Positions 33,877-43,793 of a stretch of 64,000 nt of DNA are shown one piece after another (the stretch's first letter is position 1; the number at the start of each line of letters is the position of its first letter). The position numbers and the translations under genes are program-made. The DNA lies in assembly GCA_964498065.1 (NCBI GenBank), contig CAZCFZ010000010.1, positions 21,353-85,352 on the forward strand, read 5' to 3'. Origin of the DNA: FEN-1297 sp964498065. Its GTDB lineage: Bacteria; Bacteroidota; Ignavibacteria; Ignavibacteriales; Ignavibacteriaceae. Below the pieces are notes generated by a model that was given only the letters and a program-made list of their open reading frames with translations, ran no database searches and was not told the DNA's origin.

Positions 33877-34258
33877 GGTTTCATCATTGCAAAAAGGAAA
33901 TACTATTTATTTCGGAATTAGCTATCTCCTCTTATATCATTATGCAAAAAAATTAATGTCGTACATAAACAAAATTGCTTTAAACCGATTCTTGTTGATA
34001 TAATTGATGTTTTTCCACGATTGTTTTATATAATATAATAAACCATGCTGAATTGCTCTTTCTACAATTAAGGAAGTAATTAAGACTTGGTTATATTGTA
34101 AAATCCGAATTTCAACTAAAATAATAATGAAATAAGTTAAAAAATTTAATAACGAAAAAGCTCTATACTTTTATCTTCATTACGAATAATTCAAACCTAT
34201 TTAATATCTATGCAATTTCAATTTCCGATAATTTTTATATTCAATAATATAAAGCACC
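33877..34258. other. Gene-free gap of about 380 bp
   Basis: AT-rich sequence between the AlbA-domain gene start and the TPR lipoprotein stop. No credible open frame, RNA gene, terminator hairpin or repeat was found. It should hold the AlbA-gene promoter, but no clear -33/-7 pair is visible. Confidence 0.5.
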
Positions 34259-36655
34259 CTATCGTTCCAGTTTCTTTTGTACTTCTCCTCTTATCCTAAT
34301 AAGCGTATCCGGATTTGCATTTAAATTAGCATTTGCCCGGTTAAGAAATTCTTTAATCTTTAACTTATCCGCCTCAATTTCAGCCGGCGTTTCCGATTTA
34401 TTCTCGCCATTCTTGAAAGCTAATTTAGAAGATTCATTTTGTAATCCTTCGGAATTTTTACTCTTTGCGTTAAGTGAATCAAGTTTACCTGATTCGGCAT
34501 ATTTAAGAGAATCCTCATGAATCTTTTTTATTCTGGCAATTTCATTTTTGTAAAATATTATTTTGGGATTCACTGCAGCTGCATAAATAGAATGCGGGTA
34601 ATTTTTAATTAGAGTATCGTAAACAACAACGGCTGAATCATTTAGATTCATTTTATTTTCAAGTATCCAACCGGTTGTATATAATGCTTTAGCCGCATAA
34701 GGCGATTTAGGATGGGTTAGATATATTCTATAAAAGTTTGAAATAGACGAATCGTATTCCGCACTATCCATTTGAGTTGACGCATAAATGTATAGAGGCC
34801 GGGCAGGATCGTAATTAAAATCTATCAACGGTTTACCCAGCTTATCGGCAGCAGCATTAACTATGCTTTCATTTTTATATTTGTTATAAATAATGTTAAA
34901 TAAACTATCGGCTCTTACGGAATCATTGATAGTTAAATAGTAGCTGCCAATTGCAAACAAGACTCTTGCCTGGAAAGGTGAATTTGGATATTCGGTTATA
35001 ATATTATGATAATAAGTGTACGCCGAATCGGGAAAATTAAACTCTGTAAATAATATGTTGCCGAGATCAAATTCTGTTTTAACAATCCTGGTTTTAATCG
35101 TATCAACAGGGGCAGTGGGCCTTACAGGGGGTTTTCCAATTTCTTTTTTAATTTTTTCTGCTTGATTTTCTTTAGGATTTATGTTACTAAAATTTCTTCC
35201 TCTTGATTTAAGCTTATTAATCAAAGCTAAATTATTTCTGTTTTGATATTCATTGTTTTGGAGTCCCCTGTTTTGTAACGCATTCAACGAATCCTTTATC
35301 CTTAAAGAGTCTAACGCGAGCAAAGAATCTCTTACTAAAGTTGAATCTTTAATCTTACTAGTATCTTCAGTCATTTCATGCATAGCATTTATGCCTAGAT
35401 AGTGGCTTTCGTTTTCACTTTCAGCTTCCTTTACACTTAGGAGTTTCGCTTGATATGCAATTGAATCCTTCTTGTATAATTCGGGATTTAAAGCATATTC
35501 CAGTTCCTTCCGATCATTTTTATAATTATTAAAAATTCTATTAAATTTATTTAACATTTCTATATTTGACTTAGCAGTATCAATATATTCTTTAGGAACC
35601 ACAGATCTAATTGTCTGGTTATAAAACACTAAGGCGCTGTCAAAGTTTCTATAATGATTTTTAAATATTCTTCCAAGTTGAAATGCGGCAATACCCTGGC
35701 TTTGGTTTCTTGTTTTGGATGTATCAATTGCTAACAATATATTTACCGCATCTCCTGCTTTATTCATTTTTAAAAGCGTTATTGCGCGTTCCAAGTCTAT
35801 ATTATCGAAAGAATCGGAATATTTTTTCTCATCTCTCATATTGTTGAAAACATCCATAGCCTTCTGGTACTGACCATTTTCTCTTAATACTTTGCCCAGT
35901 TCAATAAGAGAATTATATAAAGTTTCATAATCTGGAGAATAATCATCTACTCTTTTAAAAGACTTAATTGCATTAGTCAGGTCATTTGATTGTTCATACA
36001 AAATACCCATTTCATATGCTACTTCAGCATTTATCTCCTTATCTTTAGAATTTTTTAAGAACTCTTCCGCCAAATTTAAAGCATCCGGATAGTCGGTTTG
36101 TAATATATTATATTTTATTTCTTCAATAAAAGCGTCTTGTACAATTTTTCTTTCGTCTTGTTTAATTGCAGTTTCTCTAACTGATTTTAATGTTGTTAAA
36201 CCGTCGTCATAATCTTTTAATCGAATCTGGGTTTTACCCACCCATAGATTCGTTTCAAGTATTAAATCGCTATGCGGTTGAGTTACTATTAATTCGTTAA
36301 ACTTTCTTAACGCTTTTCTGTAATTTGCCTGATAATAAAAAGATTTTCCAAGCATTAATAGAGCATCATCTACATAACTGCTATTAGCATGAAATTGTAG
36401 GATCTGTGAACACTTTTCAATAACTTTTTGCAGGTCTGCGTTGGCATTTTGAGGTAATTTTAATTCTTCGGTAGAAAATAAATTTCTTTTCTGTGAATTA
36501 ATGATTTGTTCTGCTTGATTGAAAAAATCGGAGGCATCATAATAAAGATTAAAATATGTAGTAAAATTATGCCACACCCCGCAGCTGTAAAACATTGCGG
36601 TAAATATGATTAAGCATAATATCTTAATTACTAACGAATGAAATTTAAATTTCAT
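34259..36655 (-). CDS. TPR-repeat lipoprotein, PorW/SprE-like
   Basis: A 798-residue lipoprotein. The signal peptide ends in a lipobox (FYSC, cysteine near residue 25), so it is membrane-anchored. Multiple TPR-like repeats follow (YYQANYRKALRKFNELI, AYEMGILYEQSNDLTNAIKSF), with a polar Lys/Asp/Ser-rich linker near 395-510 and more repeats after it. The segment TTYFNLYYDASDFFNQAE just after the lipid anchor resembles PorW/SprE, a lipoprotein of the type IX secretion system. A sorting-domain cargo protein at 40370-42979 supports this. It lies 65 bp after glnB. Confidence 0.68.
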   Translation of the reverse strand: MKFKFHSLVIKILCLIIFTAMFYSCGVWHNFTTYFNLYYDASDFFNQAEQIINSQKRNLFSTEELKLPQNANADLQKVIEKCSQILQFHANSSYVDDALLMLGKSFYYQANYRKALRKFNELIVTQPHSDLILETNLWVGKTQIRLKDYDDGLTTLKSVRETAIKQDERKIVQDAFIEEIKYNILQTDYPDALNLAEEFLKNSKDKEINAEVAYEMGILYEQSNDLTNAIKSFKRVDDYSPDYETLYNSLIELGKVLRENGQYQKAMDVFNNMRDEKKYSDSFDNIDLERAITLLKMNKAGDAVNILLAIDTSKTRNQSQGIAAFQLGRIFKNHYRNFDSALVFYNQTIRSVVPKEYIDTAKSNIEMLNKFNRIFNNYKNDRKELEYALNPELYKKDSIAYQAKLLSVKEAESENESHYLGINAMHEMTEDTSKIKDSTLVRDSLLALDSLRIKDSLNALQNRGLQNNEYQNRNNLALINKLKSRGRNFSNINPKENQAEKIKKEIGKPPVRPTAPVDTIKTRIVKTEFDLGNILFTEFNFPDSAYTYYHNIITEYPNSPFQARVLFAIGSYYLTINDSVRADSLFNIIYNKYKNESIVNAAADKLGKPLIDFNYDPARPLYIYASTQMDSAEYDSSISNFYRIYLTHPKSPYAAKALYTTGWILENKMNLNDSAVVVYDTLIKNYPHSIYAAAVNPKIIFYKNEIARIKKIHEDSLKYAESGKLDSLNAKSKNSEGLQNESSKLAFKNGENKSETPAEIEADKLKIKEFLNRANANLNANPDTLIRIRGEVQKKLER

Positions 36656-36720
36656 AAAGGAAGCTAAAAAAGATTGTAAAAAAGTAAAAGGTAAAATATC
36701 CTACCTGCCGGCATGCAAAT

Positions 36721-37059
36721 TTACAGTGCATCCTTCCCTGCTTCTTCAGTTCTAATCCTTATTACCTCTTGAACATCATATATAAAGATTTTACCGTCTC
36801 CAACCTGTCCGGTTTTGGCAGTGCGTAAAATTGCATCTACAACATTTTCTGCCTTGCTGTCTTCAACAATTACTTCAATTTTAATTTTGGGGATAAACTC
36901 GATTCTGTATTCGCTCCCCCTGTAGGTTTCCGTATGTCCCTTTTGCCTTCCGTATCCCCTTACTTCCGAAATTGTAAGTCCATGGATTCCTTCTTCAACC
37001 AGAGCTTCTTTTACTTCGTCTAATTTAAAGGGACGAATTATTGCTTCAATTTTTTTCAT
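36721..37059 (-). CDS. glnB: Nitrogen regulatory protein P-II
   Basis: A 112-residue PII protein. The T-loop GRQKGHTETYRGSEYRIEF carries the uridylylatable Y51, and the C terminus has the ATP-site motif KTGQVGDGKIFIYDVQEVIRIRT. PII senses ATP/ADP and 2-oxoglutarate. It lies 13 bp after secA, so it is probably on the secA transcript. The related glutamine-synthetase adenylyltransferase is encoded at 43794-46610. No amt or glnA gene lies beside it, so GlnB is a more likely identity than GlnK. Confidence 0.93.
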   Translation of the reverse strand: MKKIEAIIRPFKLDEVKEALVEEGIHGLTISEVRGYGRQKGHTETYRGSEYRIEFIPKIKIEVIVEDSKAENVVDAILRTAKTGQVGDGKIFIYDVQEVIRIRTEEAGKDAL

Positions 37060-37072
37060 AAACCCCTTTCAA

Positions 37073-40000
37073 TTATCTGCCATGACAATGTTTATATTTT
37101 TTCCCGCTTCCGCACGGACAAGGATCGTTCCTACCGATTTTTTCGGCAACCTGCACCGGCTGAGGTTTACCGGCAGTCTGTTCGTCGCCTCTCGATCTTG
37201 CCGCAGAAGAAATTCCGATATTACTTGTACTCTGTTTGATTTCTTTGAACCTTGCAATCGGCTGTCTCTTCCTTTTGGTTTGAACTTCCTCAGGAGCCTG
37301 CGGAAAGAATTTAAAGGCAAAGGATACCACTTCATTTCTAATTTGCAGGAGAAGATCGGCAAATAATTTAAATGCTTCTACTTTATATTCGACCAAAGGA
37401 TCCCTTTGACCATAAGCTCTTAAACCTATACCTTCTTTAAGATCATCCATTTCCCTAAGATGCTCTTTCCATTTATGGTCTATTACGCTTAACATTGCAT
37501 AGCGCTCTAATCTGGCCATTAATTCCGAACCCAGCATTTCTTCTTTTTTCTTATAGAAGGTTTTTGCTTCTTCCAGAATTCTACTTACAATTCCTTCATG
37601 CCCGAGTGTTTCAAATTCTACCGGCTCTAATTTAATTTCGACCAGCATGTTATGCAGAATTTGCTCTTTGATATTATCAGCAGAAACATTTTCAAAATTT
37701 TCTTCTACAAGATCCTGGACATAGTCCTCAAGCAGTTCAAAAATCTCACCCTTTAATCTATCCCCTTGAAGAGCTCTTTTCCTTCTGGTATAAATAACCT
37801 CCCTCTGCTGATTCATCGTATCATCGTATTCCAGCAGTCTTTTACGAATAGCAAAATTATTTTCTTCAACTTTCCTCTGAGCTCTTTCAACAGATTTTGT
37901 GATTAATCTATGTTGAATTACCTCACCTTCTTTTATTCCCATTCGCTGCATAACGGAGGATATTCTTTCACTTCCGAACAACCGCATTAAATCATCTTCA
38001 AGCGACAAGTAAAACTTTGAAGTGCCGGGATCACCCTGACGACCGGAACGGCCTCTTAACTGTCTATCGATTCGTCTGGATTCATGACGTTCGGTACCTA
38101 GTATGTAAAGACCGCCTTTGTCTTTAACACCCGCGCCCAATTTAATATCCGTACCACGACCGGCCATATTCGTTGCGATTGTTACCGCGCCAATCTCTCC
38201 GGCGTGAGCAACAATTTCAGCCTCTCTCTGATGCTGTTTGGCATTTAATACATTATGAGGAATCGATTTTCTTTTCAGCATTCTGCTGATTGTTTCCGAA
38301 ACATCAACCGAAGTGGTACCTACAAGAATCGGACGGCCTTCTTTCCTAAGCTGTTCAATCTCTTCAATAACAGCATTATACTTTTCTCTCTTGGTTTTAT
38401 ATATCGCATCATCATTATCATCTCTGACAACAGGTTTGTTTGTAGGAACAACAACTACTTCAAGCTTATAAATCTCATAGAATTCGCCTTCTTCAGTTTC
38501 CGCCGTACCTGTCATTCCGGCAAGTTTATTATACATTCTAAAATAATTCTGAAGCGTAATGGTTGCTAAGGTTTGAGTGTCTTTTTCAACTTTAACGCTT
38601 TCTTTTGCTTCTATAGCCTGGTGTAGCCCGTCGGAATATCTTCTACCCGGCAGTACACGGCCCGTAAATTCATCAACTATAGCAATTTTGCCTTCTTCCG
38701 TAACAACATATTCAACATCTTTTTCAAACAATGTATAGGCTTTTAATAATTGATGAATTGTATGAATACGATCACTGCTTTCGGAATAACGGTTATACAA
38801 CGCATCCTTCTTTTTTATTTTTTGTTCTTCTGTTAAGGTAGAATCGTTTTCCAGTTTACTTATTTCGGTGCCAAGATCAGGCAGAATAAAGAAGTCTTTT
38901 TCCATACCGCTGCCTTTGGAAATTTCTTCTGCTCCTTTTTCCGTTAAGTCTATCGTATTATTTTTTTCATCGATTACAAAGTAAAGCTCATCATCAATAA
39001 TATACATGTTCTTAGCTTTCTCACGAAGGTATTCCATTTCCGTCGTTTGTAGAAGCTTTTTATTATTAGGATCACTTAAAACTTTGGACAGCTTATTATT
39101 CTTAGGCAGACCTCTATAGGCTCTTAAAAGCTGCACTCCTGCCTGATTCTCACTCCCCTTTCCATCACTATTTAAGAGATCTTCTGCTTCTTGAACAATC
39201 TTTGCAACAAATTTCGACTGAAGCCTATATAATTTTTCCACTCTGGGTTTCATTTCATCAAATTTTTGATCATCAACCTCAACGGGACCCGAAATAATTA
39301 AAGGAGTTCTAGCTTCATCAATCAAAACAGAATCAACTTCATCAACTATGACGTAATTGTGTCCCCTCTGCACCTGGAACTCTTTTTCAGTGGCCATATT
39401 ATCTCTTAAATAATCAAAACCGAACTCGTTATTTGTACCGTATGTTATATCGCATTCGTATTGTTTTTTCCTTTCGTCCGGATCCATAGTATTTAAGATT
39501 ACACCGACAGTTAATCCGTGAAACTTAAATATTTCTCCCATCCATTCGCTGTCACGCAGAGCCAGGTAATCATTAACGGTAACAAGATGAACGCCTCTCC
39601 CGGTTAGAGCATTTAAATAAATTGGAAGTGTAGCGACCAAAGTTTTTCCTTCGCCGGTGGCCATTTCGGCTATTGAACCCTGATGAAGTACAACGCCGCC
39701 TATTAATTGAACATCATAGGGTACCATATCCCAAGTAACTTTATTTCCGGCAATTGTCCAGCTTTTTCCCAATAACTTTTCACATGTTAGTTTTACAACA
39801 GCAAATGCTTCAGGTAAAATTTCATCCAGTATTTCTTCGTATTTTTCATTAAGCTCTTCTTCCAGTTCATCCACCTCATCGTAAATTGAATGCATGTCAA
39901 CATCTTCATTTGACTGAAGCTGAAGCTTTACTTCTTCAATCTGCCGTCTCAATTCTGCAGTATAGTTTTCAATTTTTTCTTTAAATTCCTGAGTTTTAGC

Positions 40001-40129
40001 CTTTAACTGATCATCACTAAGGTCTTTTATTTTCTCGTACTCTTCTTTAATTTCATCAACAACCGGCCAAAGCTTTTTTAGATCTTTAGCCTGTTTATCA
40101 CCAATTACTTTTTTAATAATATTTTTCAT
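37073..40129 (-). CDS. secA: Preprotein translocase ATPase SecA
   Basis: A 1018-residue SecA. The DEAD-motor Walker A is MATGEGKTLVATLP, followed by DEVDSVLIDEARTPL and TNMAGRGTDIKLG. The C terminus ends in the zinc motif CPCGSGKKYKHCHG. It drives Sec-dependent protein export. The protein is longer than E. coli SecA (901) because of insertions, notably near residues 290-430. A TTG-N20-TAATTTTG promoter lies upstream at 40192-40162. glnB follows 13 bp later. Confidence 0.96.
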   Translation of the reverse strand: MKNIIKKVIGDKQAKDLKKLWPVVDEIKEEYEKIKDLSDDQLKAKTQEFKEKIENYTAELRRQIEEVKLQLQSNEDVDMHSIYDEVDELEEELNEKYEEILDEILPEAFAVVKLTCEKLLGKSWTIAGNKVTWDMVPYDVQLIGGVVLHQGSIAEMATGEGKTLVATLPIYLNALTGRGVHLVTVNDYLALRDSEWMGEIFKFHGLTVGVILNTMDPDERKKQYECDITYGTNNEFGFDYLRDNMATEKEFQVQRGHNYVIVDEVDSVLIDEARTPLIISGPVEVDDQKFDEMKPRVEKLYRLQSKFVAKIVQEAEDLLNSDGKGSENQAGVQLLRAYRGLPKNNKLSKVLSDPNNKKLLQTTEMEYLREKAKNMYIIDDELYFVIDEKNNTIDLTEKGAEEISKGSGMEKDFFILPDLGTEISKLENDSTLTEEQKIKKKDALYNRYSESSDRIHTIHQLLKAYTLFEKDVEYVVTEEGKIAIVDEFTGRVLPGRRYSDGLHQAIEAKESVKVEKDTQTLATITLQNYFRMYNKLAGMTGTAETEEGEFYEIYKLEVVVVPTNKPVVRDDNDDAIYKTKREKYNAVIEEIEQLRKEGRPILVGTTSVDVSETISRMLKRKSIPHNVLNAKQHQREAEIVAHAGEIGAVTIATNMAGRGTDIKLGAGVKDKGGLYILGTERHESRRIDRQLRGRSGRQGDPGTSKFYLSLEDDLMRLFGSERISSVMQRMGIKEGEVIQHRLITKSVERAQRKVEENNFAIRKRLLEYDDTMNQQREVIYTRRKRALQGDRLKGEIFELLEDYVQDLVEENFENVSADNIKEQILHNMLVEIKLEPVEFETLGHEGIVSRILEEAKTFYKKKEEMLGSELMARLERYAMLSVIDHKWKEHLREMDDLKEGIGLRAYGQRDPLVEYKVEAFKLFADLLLQIRNEVVSFAFKFFPQAPEEVQTKRKRQPIARFKEIKQSTSNIGISSAARSRGDEQTAGKPQPVQVAEKIGRNDPCPCGSGKKYKHCHGR

Positions 40130-40161
40130 TTAAAATTAATCTCCGTTGGAATAATTAGATT

Positions 40162-40192
40162 CAAAATTAACCATTGAAGCCTTGAAATGCAA
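40162..40192 (-). promoter_or_regulatory. Bacteroidota-type promoter of secA
   Basis: On the minus strand TTG (40192-40190), a 20-bp spacer, then TAATTTTG (40169-40162) match TTG-N20-TAnnTTTG exactly. A start near 40157 would leave a leader of about 28 bases containing GGAG. Confidence 0.65.
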
Positions 40193-40369
40193 TTTAAGAA
40201 CTAATGGATAATTTGCAAATTTCTTATATTTATTGGTTTAATTATTAAATCAAAATTTAAGGTTAAAATGATAGTCAACCATGATCTTTTATTAAAAGAG
40301 CCCCATATATTTCAATCTTTATAACCCTAAATATTTAAAAGCCGCAGTATAAAAACAAGTAGTACGTAC

Positions 40370-42979
40370 TTATTTCAATTTTATCATTTTTTTTACTTCC
40401 AAATTATTTCCGAATTTTACAGAATACATATATATGCCGCTGGAAACATCCTGCCCCATCATATTTTTTCCATTCCAAACGACCCTGTGTCTACCGGCGG
40501 ATTGAAAACTATCAACTAAAGAATTTATCTCTTCGCCTTTAATATTGTATATAAATAATTTTACAAATCCGTTTTTGGGTAATTCATATTCAATGGATGT
40601 ACTCGGATTAAAAGGATTCGGGTAATTTTGATAAATCTTAAAATTATCCGGAACCTGTTCATTAGTTTGAGTAATTGAAGTAACATAATTCGGTAAAGAA
40701 GTAGAAAACATACCGCGGCCGTGTGTAGCTGCATACATTGTAGTATCGGAACTTCTAAAAACTAAGCTGGCAACGGAAACATTCGCTAAGCCGTTATTCT
40801 CTTGAATCCAATTAGTTCCGTCATTTGTTGACGAAAAAACACCGAGATCAGTACCAACATACAAATAACCGTTTGCATAAGGATTTAATAATATACAATT
40901 AACCGGAATATTTGGAAGATCACCGGAAACATTAGTCCAGGTATTTCCATAATCAGTAGTTTTATATACTTTTTCATTCGATAAAAAACCTGAAAAGGTT
41001 ATATAAGCAATTGAAGAATTGCCGTTATTAATTGCGATTCCTTTGCACCAGGCATTTGGTAGATTATTATCTCGTTCATTCCAAGTTGATCCGCCATCAG
41101 TTGTAAACCATAATTTTCCATTTGTACAACCGACATAAATAACAGATGAGTTTCCTTTGGCAATTGTAATTGCAGAAATATAATCATTAGCGGAAGAACT
41201 GCTACCTTCCCCGGTTAAATCGCCGCTTAAAGAATCCCAATTTGCAGCGCCATCTGAGGTTTTCCAAAGTCTGTACGTGCCTGCAATAAGAACTGATGGA
41301 TCATTCGGATCCATTGTATACGGAGTAATAAATAATGTTCTATCCGTTGTTTCATTATTTGAATTGACCGGAATACCATTATGAGCCGGACTAAAACCGG
41401 ATCCTCCATTAGTGGATTTAAAGAAAGTAAAATTAGGCTGTTCTGCATAAATAATATTCGGATTATTATAATCAACTTGTACAACGCCGCCGTCTCCCCC
41501 TAAGATATTAGTCCAATTTTGGCTTCCGGTTGATTTAAGAGTATAGTTGTCTTGTGTCCCTCCATAATAATTTGTGCCGGTCGGTGAAACCGCTCCATAA
41601 TAAAATTGTGTAATGAATAAATTGTTGTTAATAGCATTCCATGAAAGACCGCCATTTCCGGTTACATAAATCCCGCCGTCATTTCCGACATATATAACAC
41701 TGTGATTTGAAGGAGCGAAGACTATCGCATGCATATCGGGATGAACAAAGGGATTTAAATCTCCCTTCTTGTACGCATTAGTAATTCGAGACCAGCCGGT
41801 GCCGCTGTCTGTAGACTGCCATAAATCTATACCTCCAACCCAGATTGTAGAAGAATTTGTAGGATCAACAGCAAGAGTGTTGTTATACCAGCCTTGTTTA
41901 CCTGTATAAGTAGCGCTCCCATTAGTTGCAGGTCCCGGAATTTTAGTTATTGAATTCCAGCTGTTACCTCCGTCTGTAGTATATGCCATAAATCCTACCT
42001 GATAGGAACTCTTATCCATGAAAGAAGCATAAACTACTTTTGGATTTGAAGCCGAGCCTGCTATTTCAATTCTTCCCATTCCGGATTGAGAATAATTTTC
42101 ACTAAAATTATTTCCGCCGTCAGTGCTTCTCCAGATTTGTGATTGTGTAAATAATCCTAAGGTTGTAAAAATAGTTGTAGGATTTGTATAATTAACAATA
42201 ACATCCATGCAGCCGTCTTCACTGTTGGAAGCAGCATTGATTGATTCGGTAAAAGAACTTCCGCCATCCGTTGATTTAAAAAGACCGGCTCGCGTGGCAG
42301 CATAAATAGAATTTGTTGTACTGTCAATTACTAAGCGATTAACAAAATAAAAATTAGAATTATTAGTTGAACTTAGTTGATTCCAAGTTGCTCCGGCATC
42401 GATGGATTTGAAAATGCCCGCTCCTCGTATATAATCATAATTATTAAAACCCTCACCCGTTCCGGCATAAATAACATTTGAATTGTGGGGATCCATAACC
42501 ATGGAACAAACCGCAAGGTTCGCCATATGATCATCCAGCGGAAACCAATTGGTGCCTCCGTTTGTTGTCTTCCAAATTCCGCCGCTTACAGATCCGAGAT
42601 AAACAATATTAGCATTAGTCGGATTAACAACAATTGCACGAATTCTTCCTCCGATATTGCCTGGGCCTAATTCCGTCCATGTTAAAGCTTGGGTTACTTT
42701 CCTCAAATATTTAGGTTTATTATATGCTTCTATATGGTTCAGCGCTTGTTCTCTCCAGTTAGTTGGGATATAACCTAAGGGATATGCCCGCTGTTCATAG
42801 TACCATTTTGCCGCCTCCATGGGATATCCTGTTACCGATTCATCTATGTCGGATTCATTTTCAATTATATTTTTTGAAGAGTATTCTTTCTGTTCATTCT
42901 TTACATCTTTTTTAAAAAAATAAAAAGAAAACAAAAAGGAAAGAAGCATAACACTAATTAACGGAATTTTTTTATTCAT
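40370..42979 (-). CDS. Secreted BNR/sortilin-like repeat protein with type IX sorting domain
   Basis: An 869-residue secreted protein. A hydrophobic signal segment (about 5-21) is followed by many Asp-box/BNR beta-propeller repeats (KTTNGGTNW, STDGGSSF, YTTDGGNSW), as in sortilin/VPS10-like propellers, up to about residue 770. The C-terminal ~85 residues start at YQNYPNPFNPSTSIEYELP and end SGIYMYSVKFG...KMIKL, a FlgD-like Por sorting domain recognised by type IX secretion. It is probably a surface-bound or released propeller protein; the ligand is unknown. Confidence 0.88.
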   Translation of the reverse strand: MNKKIPLISVMLLSFLFSFYFFKKDVKNEQKEYSSKNIIENESDIDESVTGYPMEAAKWYYEQRAYPLGYIPTNWREQALNHIEAYNKPKYLRKVTQALTWTELGPGNIGGRIRAIVVNPTNANIVYLGSVSGGIWKTTNGGTNWFPLDDHMANLAVCSMVMDPHNSNVIYAGTGEGFNNYDYIRGAGIFKSIDAGATWNQLSSTNNSNFYFVNRLVIDSTTNSIYAATRAGLFKSTDGGSSFTESINAASNSEDGCMDVIVNYTNPTTIFTTLGLFTQSQIWRSTDGGNNFSENYSQSGMGRIEIAGSASNPKVVYASFMDKSSYQVGFMAYTTDGGNSWNSITKIPGPATNGSATYTGKQGWYNNTLAVDPTNSSTIWVGGIDLWQSTDSGTGWSRITNAYKKGDLNPFVHPDMHAIVFAPSNHSVIYVGNDGGIYVTGNGGLSWNAINNNLFITQFYYGAVSPTGTNYYGGTQDNYTLKSTGSQNWTNILGGDGGVVQVDYNNPNIIYAEQPNFTFFKSTNGGSGFSPAHNGIPVNSNNETTDRTLFITPYTMDPNDPSVLIAGTYRLWKTSDGAANWDSLSGDLTGEGSSSSANDYISAITIAKGNSSVIYVGCTNGKLWFTTDGGSTWNERDNNLPNAWCKGIAINNGNSSIAYITFSGFLSNEKVYKTTDYGNTWTNVSGDLPNIPVNCILLNPYANGYLYVGTDLGVFSSTNDGTNWIQENNGLANVSVASLVFRSSDTTMYAATHGRGMFSTSLPNYVTSITQTNEQVPDNFKIYQNYPNPFNPSTSIEYELPKNGFVKLFIYNIKGEEINSLVDSFQSAGRHRVVWNGKNMMGQDVSSGIYMYSVKFGNNLEVKKMIKLK

Positions 42980-43249
42980 TGTTTTCTAAGATTGTTGAGA
43001 AAAAATATTTAAAAATCTTTGTGTAATCAATCCGATTAAAAAGACATGAGAATTAAGGACATAATTTTAGCGAGATTTCATAATTATTTATACTAATAAA
43101 TCAAATTCATTAATGAATAATAATTTGTAAAATTTATTTATTATGTGATCTTAATTCGCTCCCAAGCCAAAATCGATTTTTTATCTTTTCTCCGACAGAT
43201 TAAAAAGTCTATTTGAATTTAAATTAGTTGATATAGTTGAATGACTTTC

Positions 43250-43687
43250 TTATAAAACTTTGCCTATTAACCAGCCCTTGTCTTGTTCATAAAAGATTAC
43301 AGCCTTAAAAGTGTCTCCAATATTTAAGCTCGATAAATGTAATAACTTAAAATTCTCTTCCGTTTGAATTATGTCTCTTTTTTCATCCAGCTTATAATTG
43401 GGAGTTAGTATATATGTGGCTCCAACTGCAGCCATGCTTAAATATGCAGGATTTTCTTTAACTTCTATAATCTTAACTTTTATTGTAAAATCATTTTTAT
43501 TTATTGAATTTATTTGTTCGACTTTTGCAATAACAATAGATTGGTTTTCCGCTATATGTGCAGGTAATTCGGATTGAGAGGTTTCGGAAGGAGATGATGA
43601 CCCTGAACTCTTTTGTATTTTACCTGAGCCGCAGGAAGATAACAATAAAGCTGAAAAAATTATTAAGACTGTTTCAATATATTTCAT
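43250..43687 (-). CDS. Small lipoprotein of unknown function
   Basis: A 145-residue protein with a lipoprotein signal (LLLSSC, cysteine near residue 19) followed by a Ser-rich linker (residues 20-45). The remaining ~95 residues form a predicted beta-rich domain (QSIVIAKVEQINSINKNDFTIKVKI). No family is recognised. It is divergent from glnE, with 106 bp between starts, and is preceded by no obvious promoter. Confidence 0.65.
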   Translation of the reverse strand: MKYIETVLIIFSALLLSSCGSGKIQKSSGSSSPSETSQSELPAHIAENQSIVIAKVEQINSINKNDFTIKVKIIEVKENPAYLSMAAVGATYILTPNYKLDEKRDIIQTEENFKLLHLSSLNIGDTFKAVIFYEQDKGWLIGKVL

Positions 43688-43793
43688 AAAAAATCTTATT
43701 TAATATTAGTAGATTTAAGATAATCATTATTTGTTCTATTTAAAATGGTATTGTATTAGTTTAAAGTTAATTTTTTATTAAGATATAAGTGAA

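Noticed and set aside
37069..37366. Frames on both strands over the SecA C terminus
   Set aside because: Shadows of the SecA zinc-motif coding region; no independent features.
40330..40369. Terminator for the sorting-domain protein (AAGTA/TACTT pair)
   Set aside because: The stem is only 5 bp and AT-rich with no T-run.
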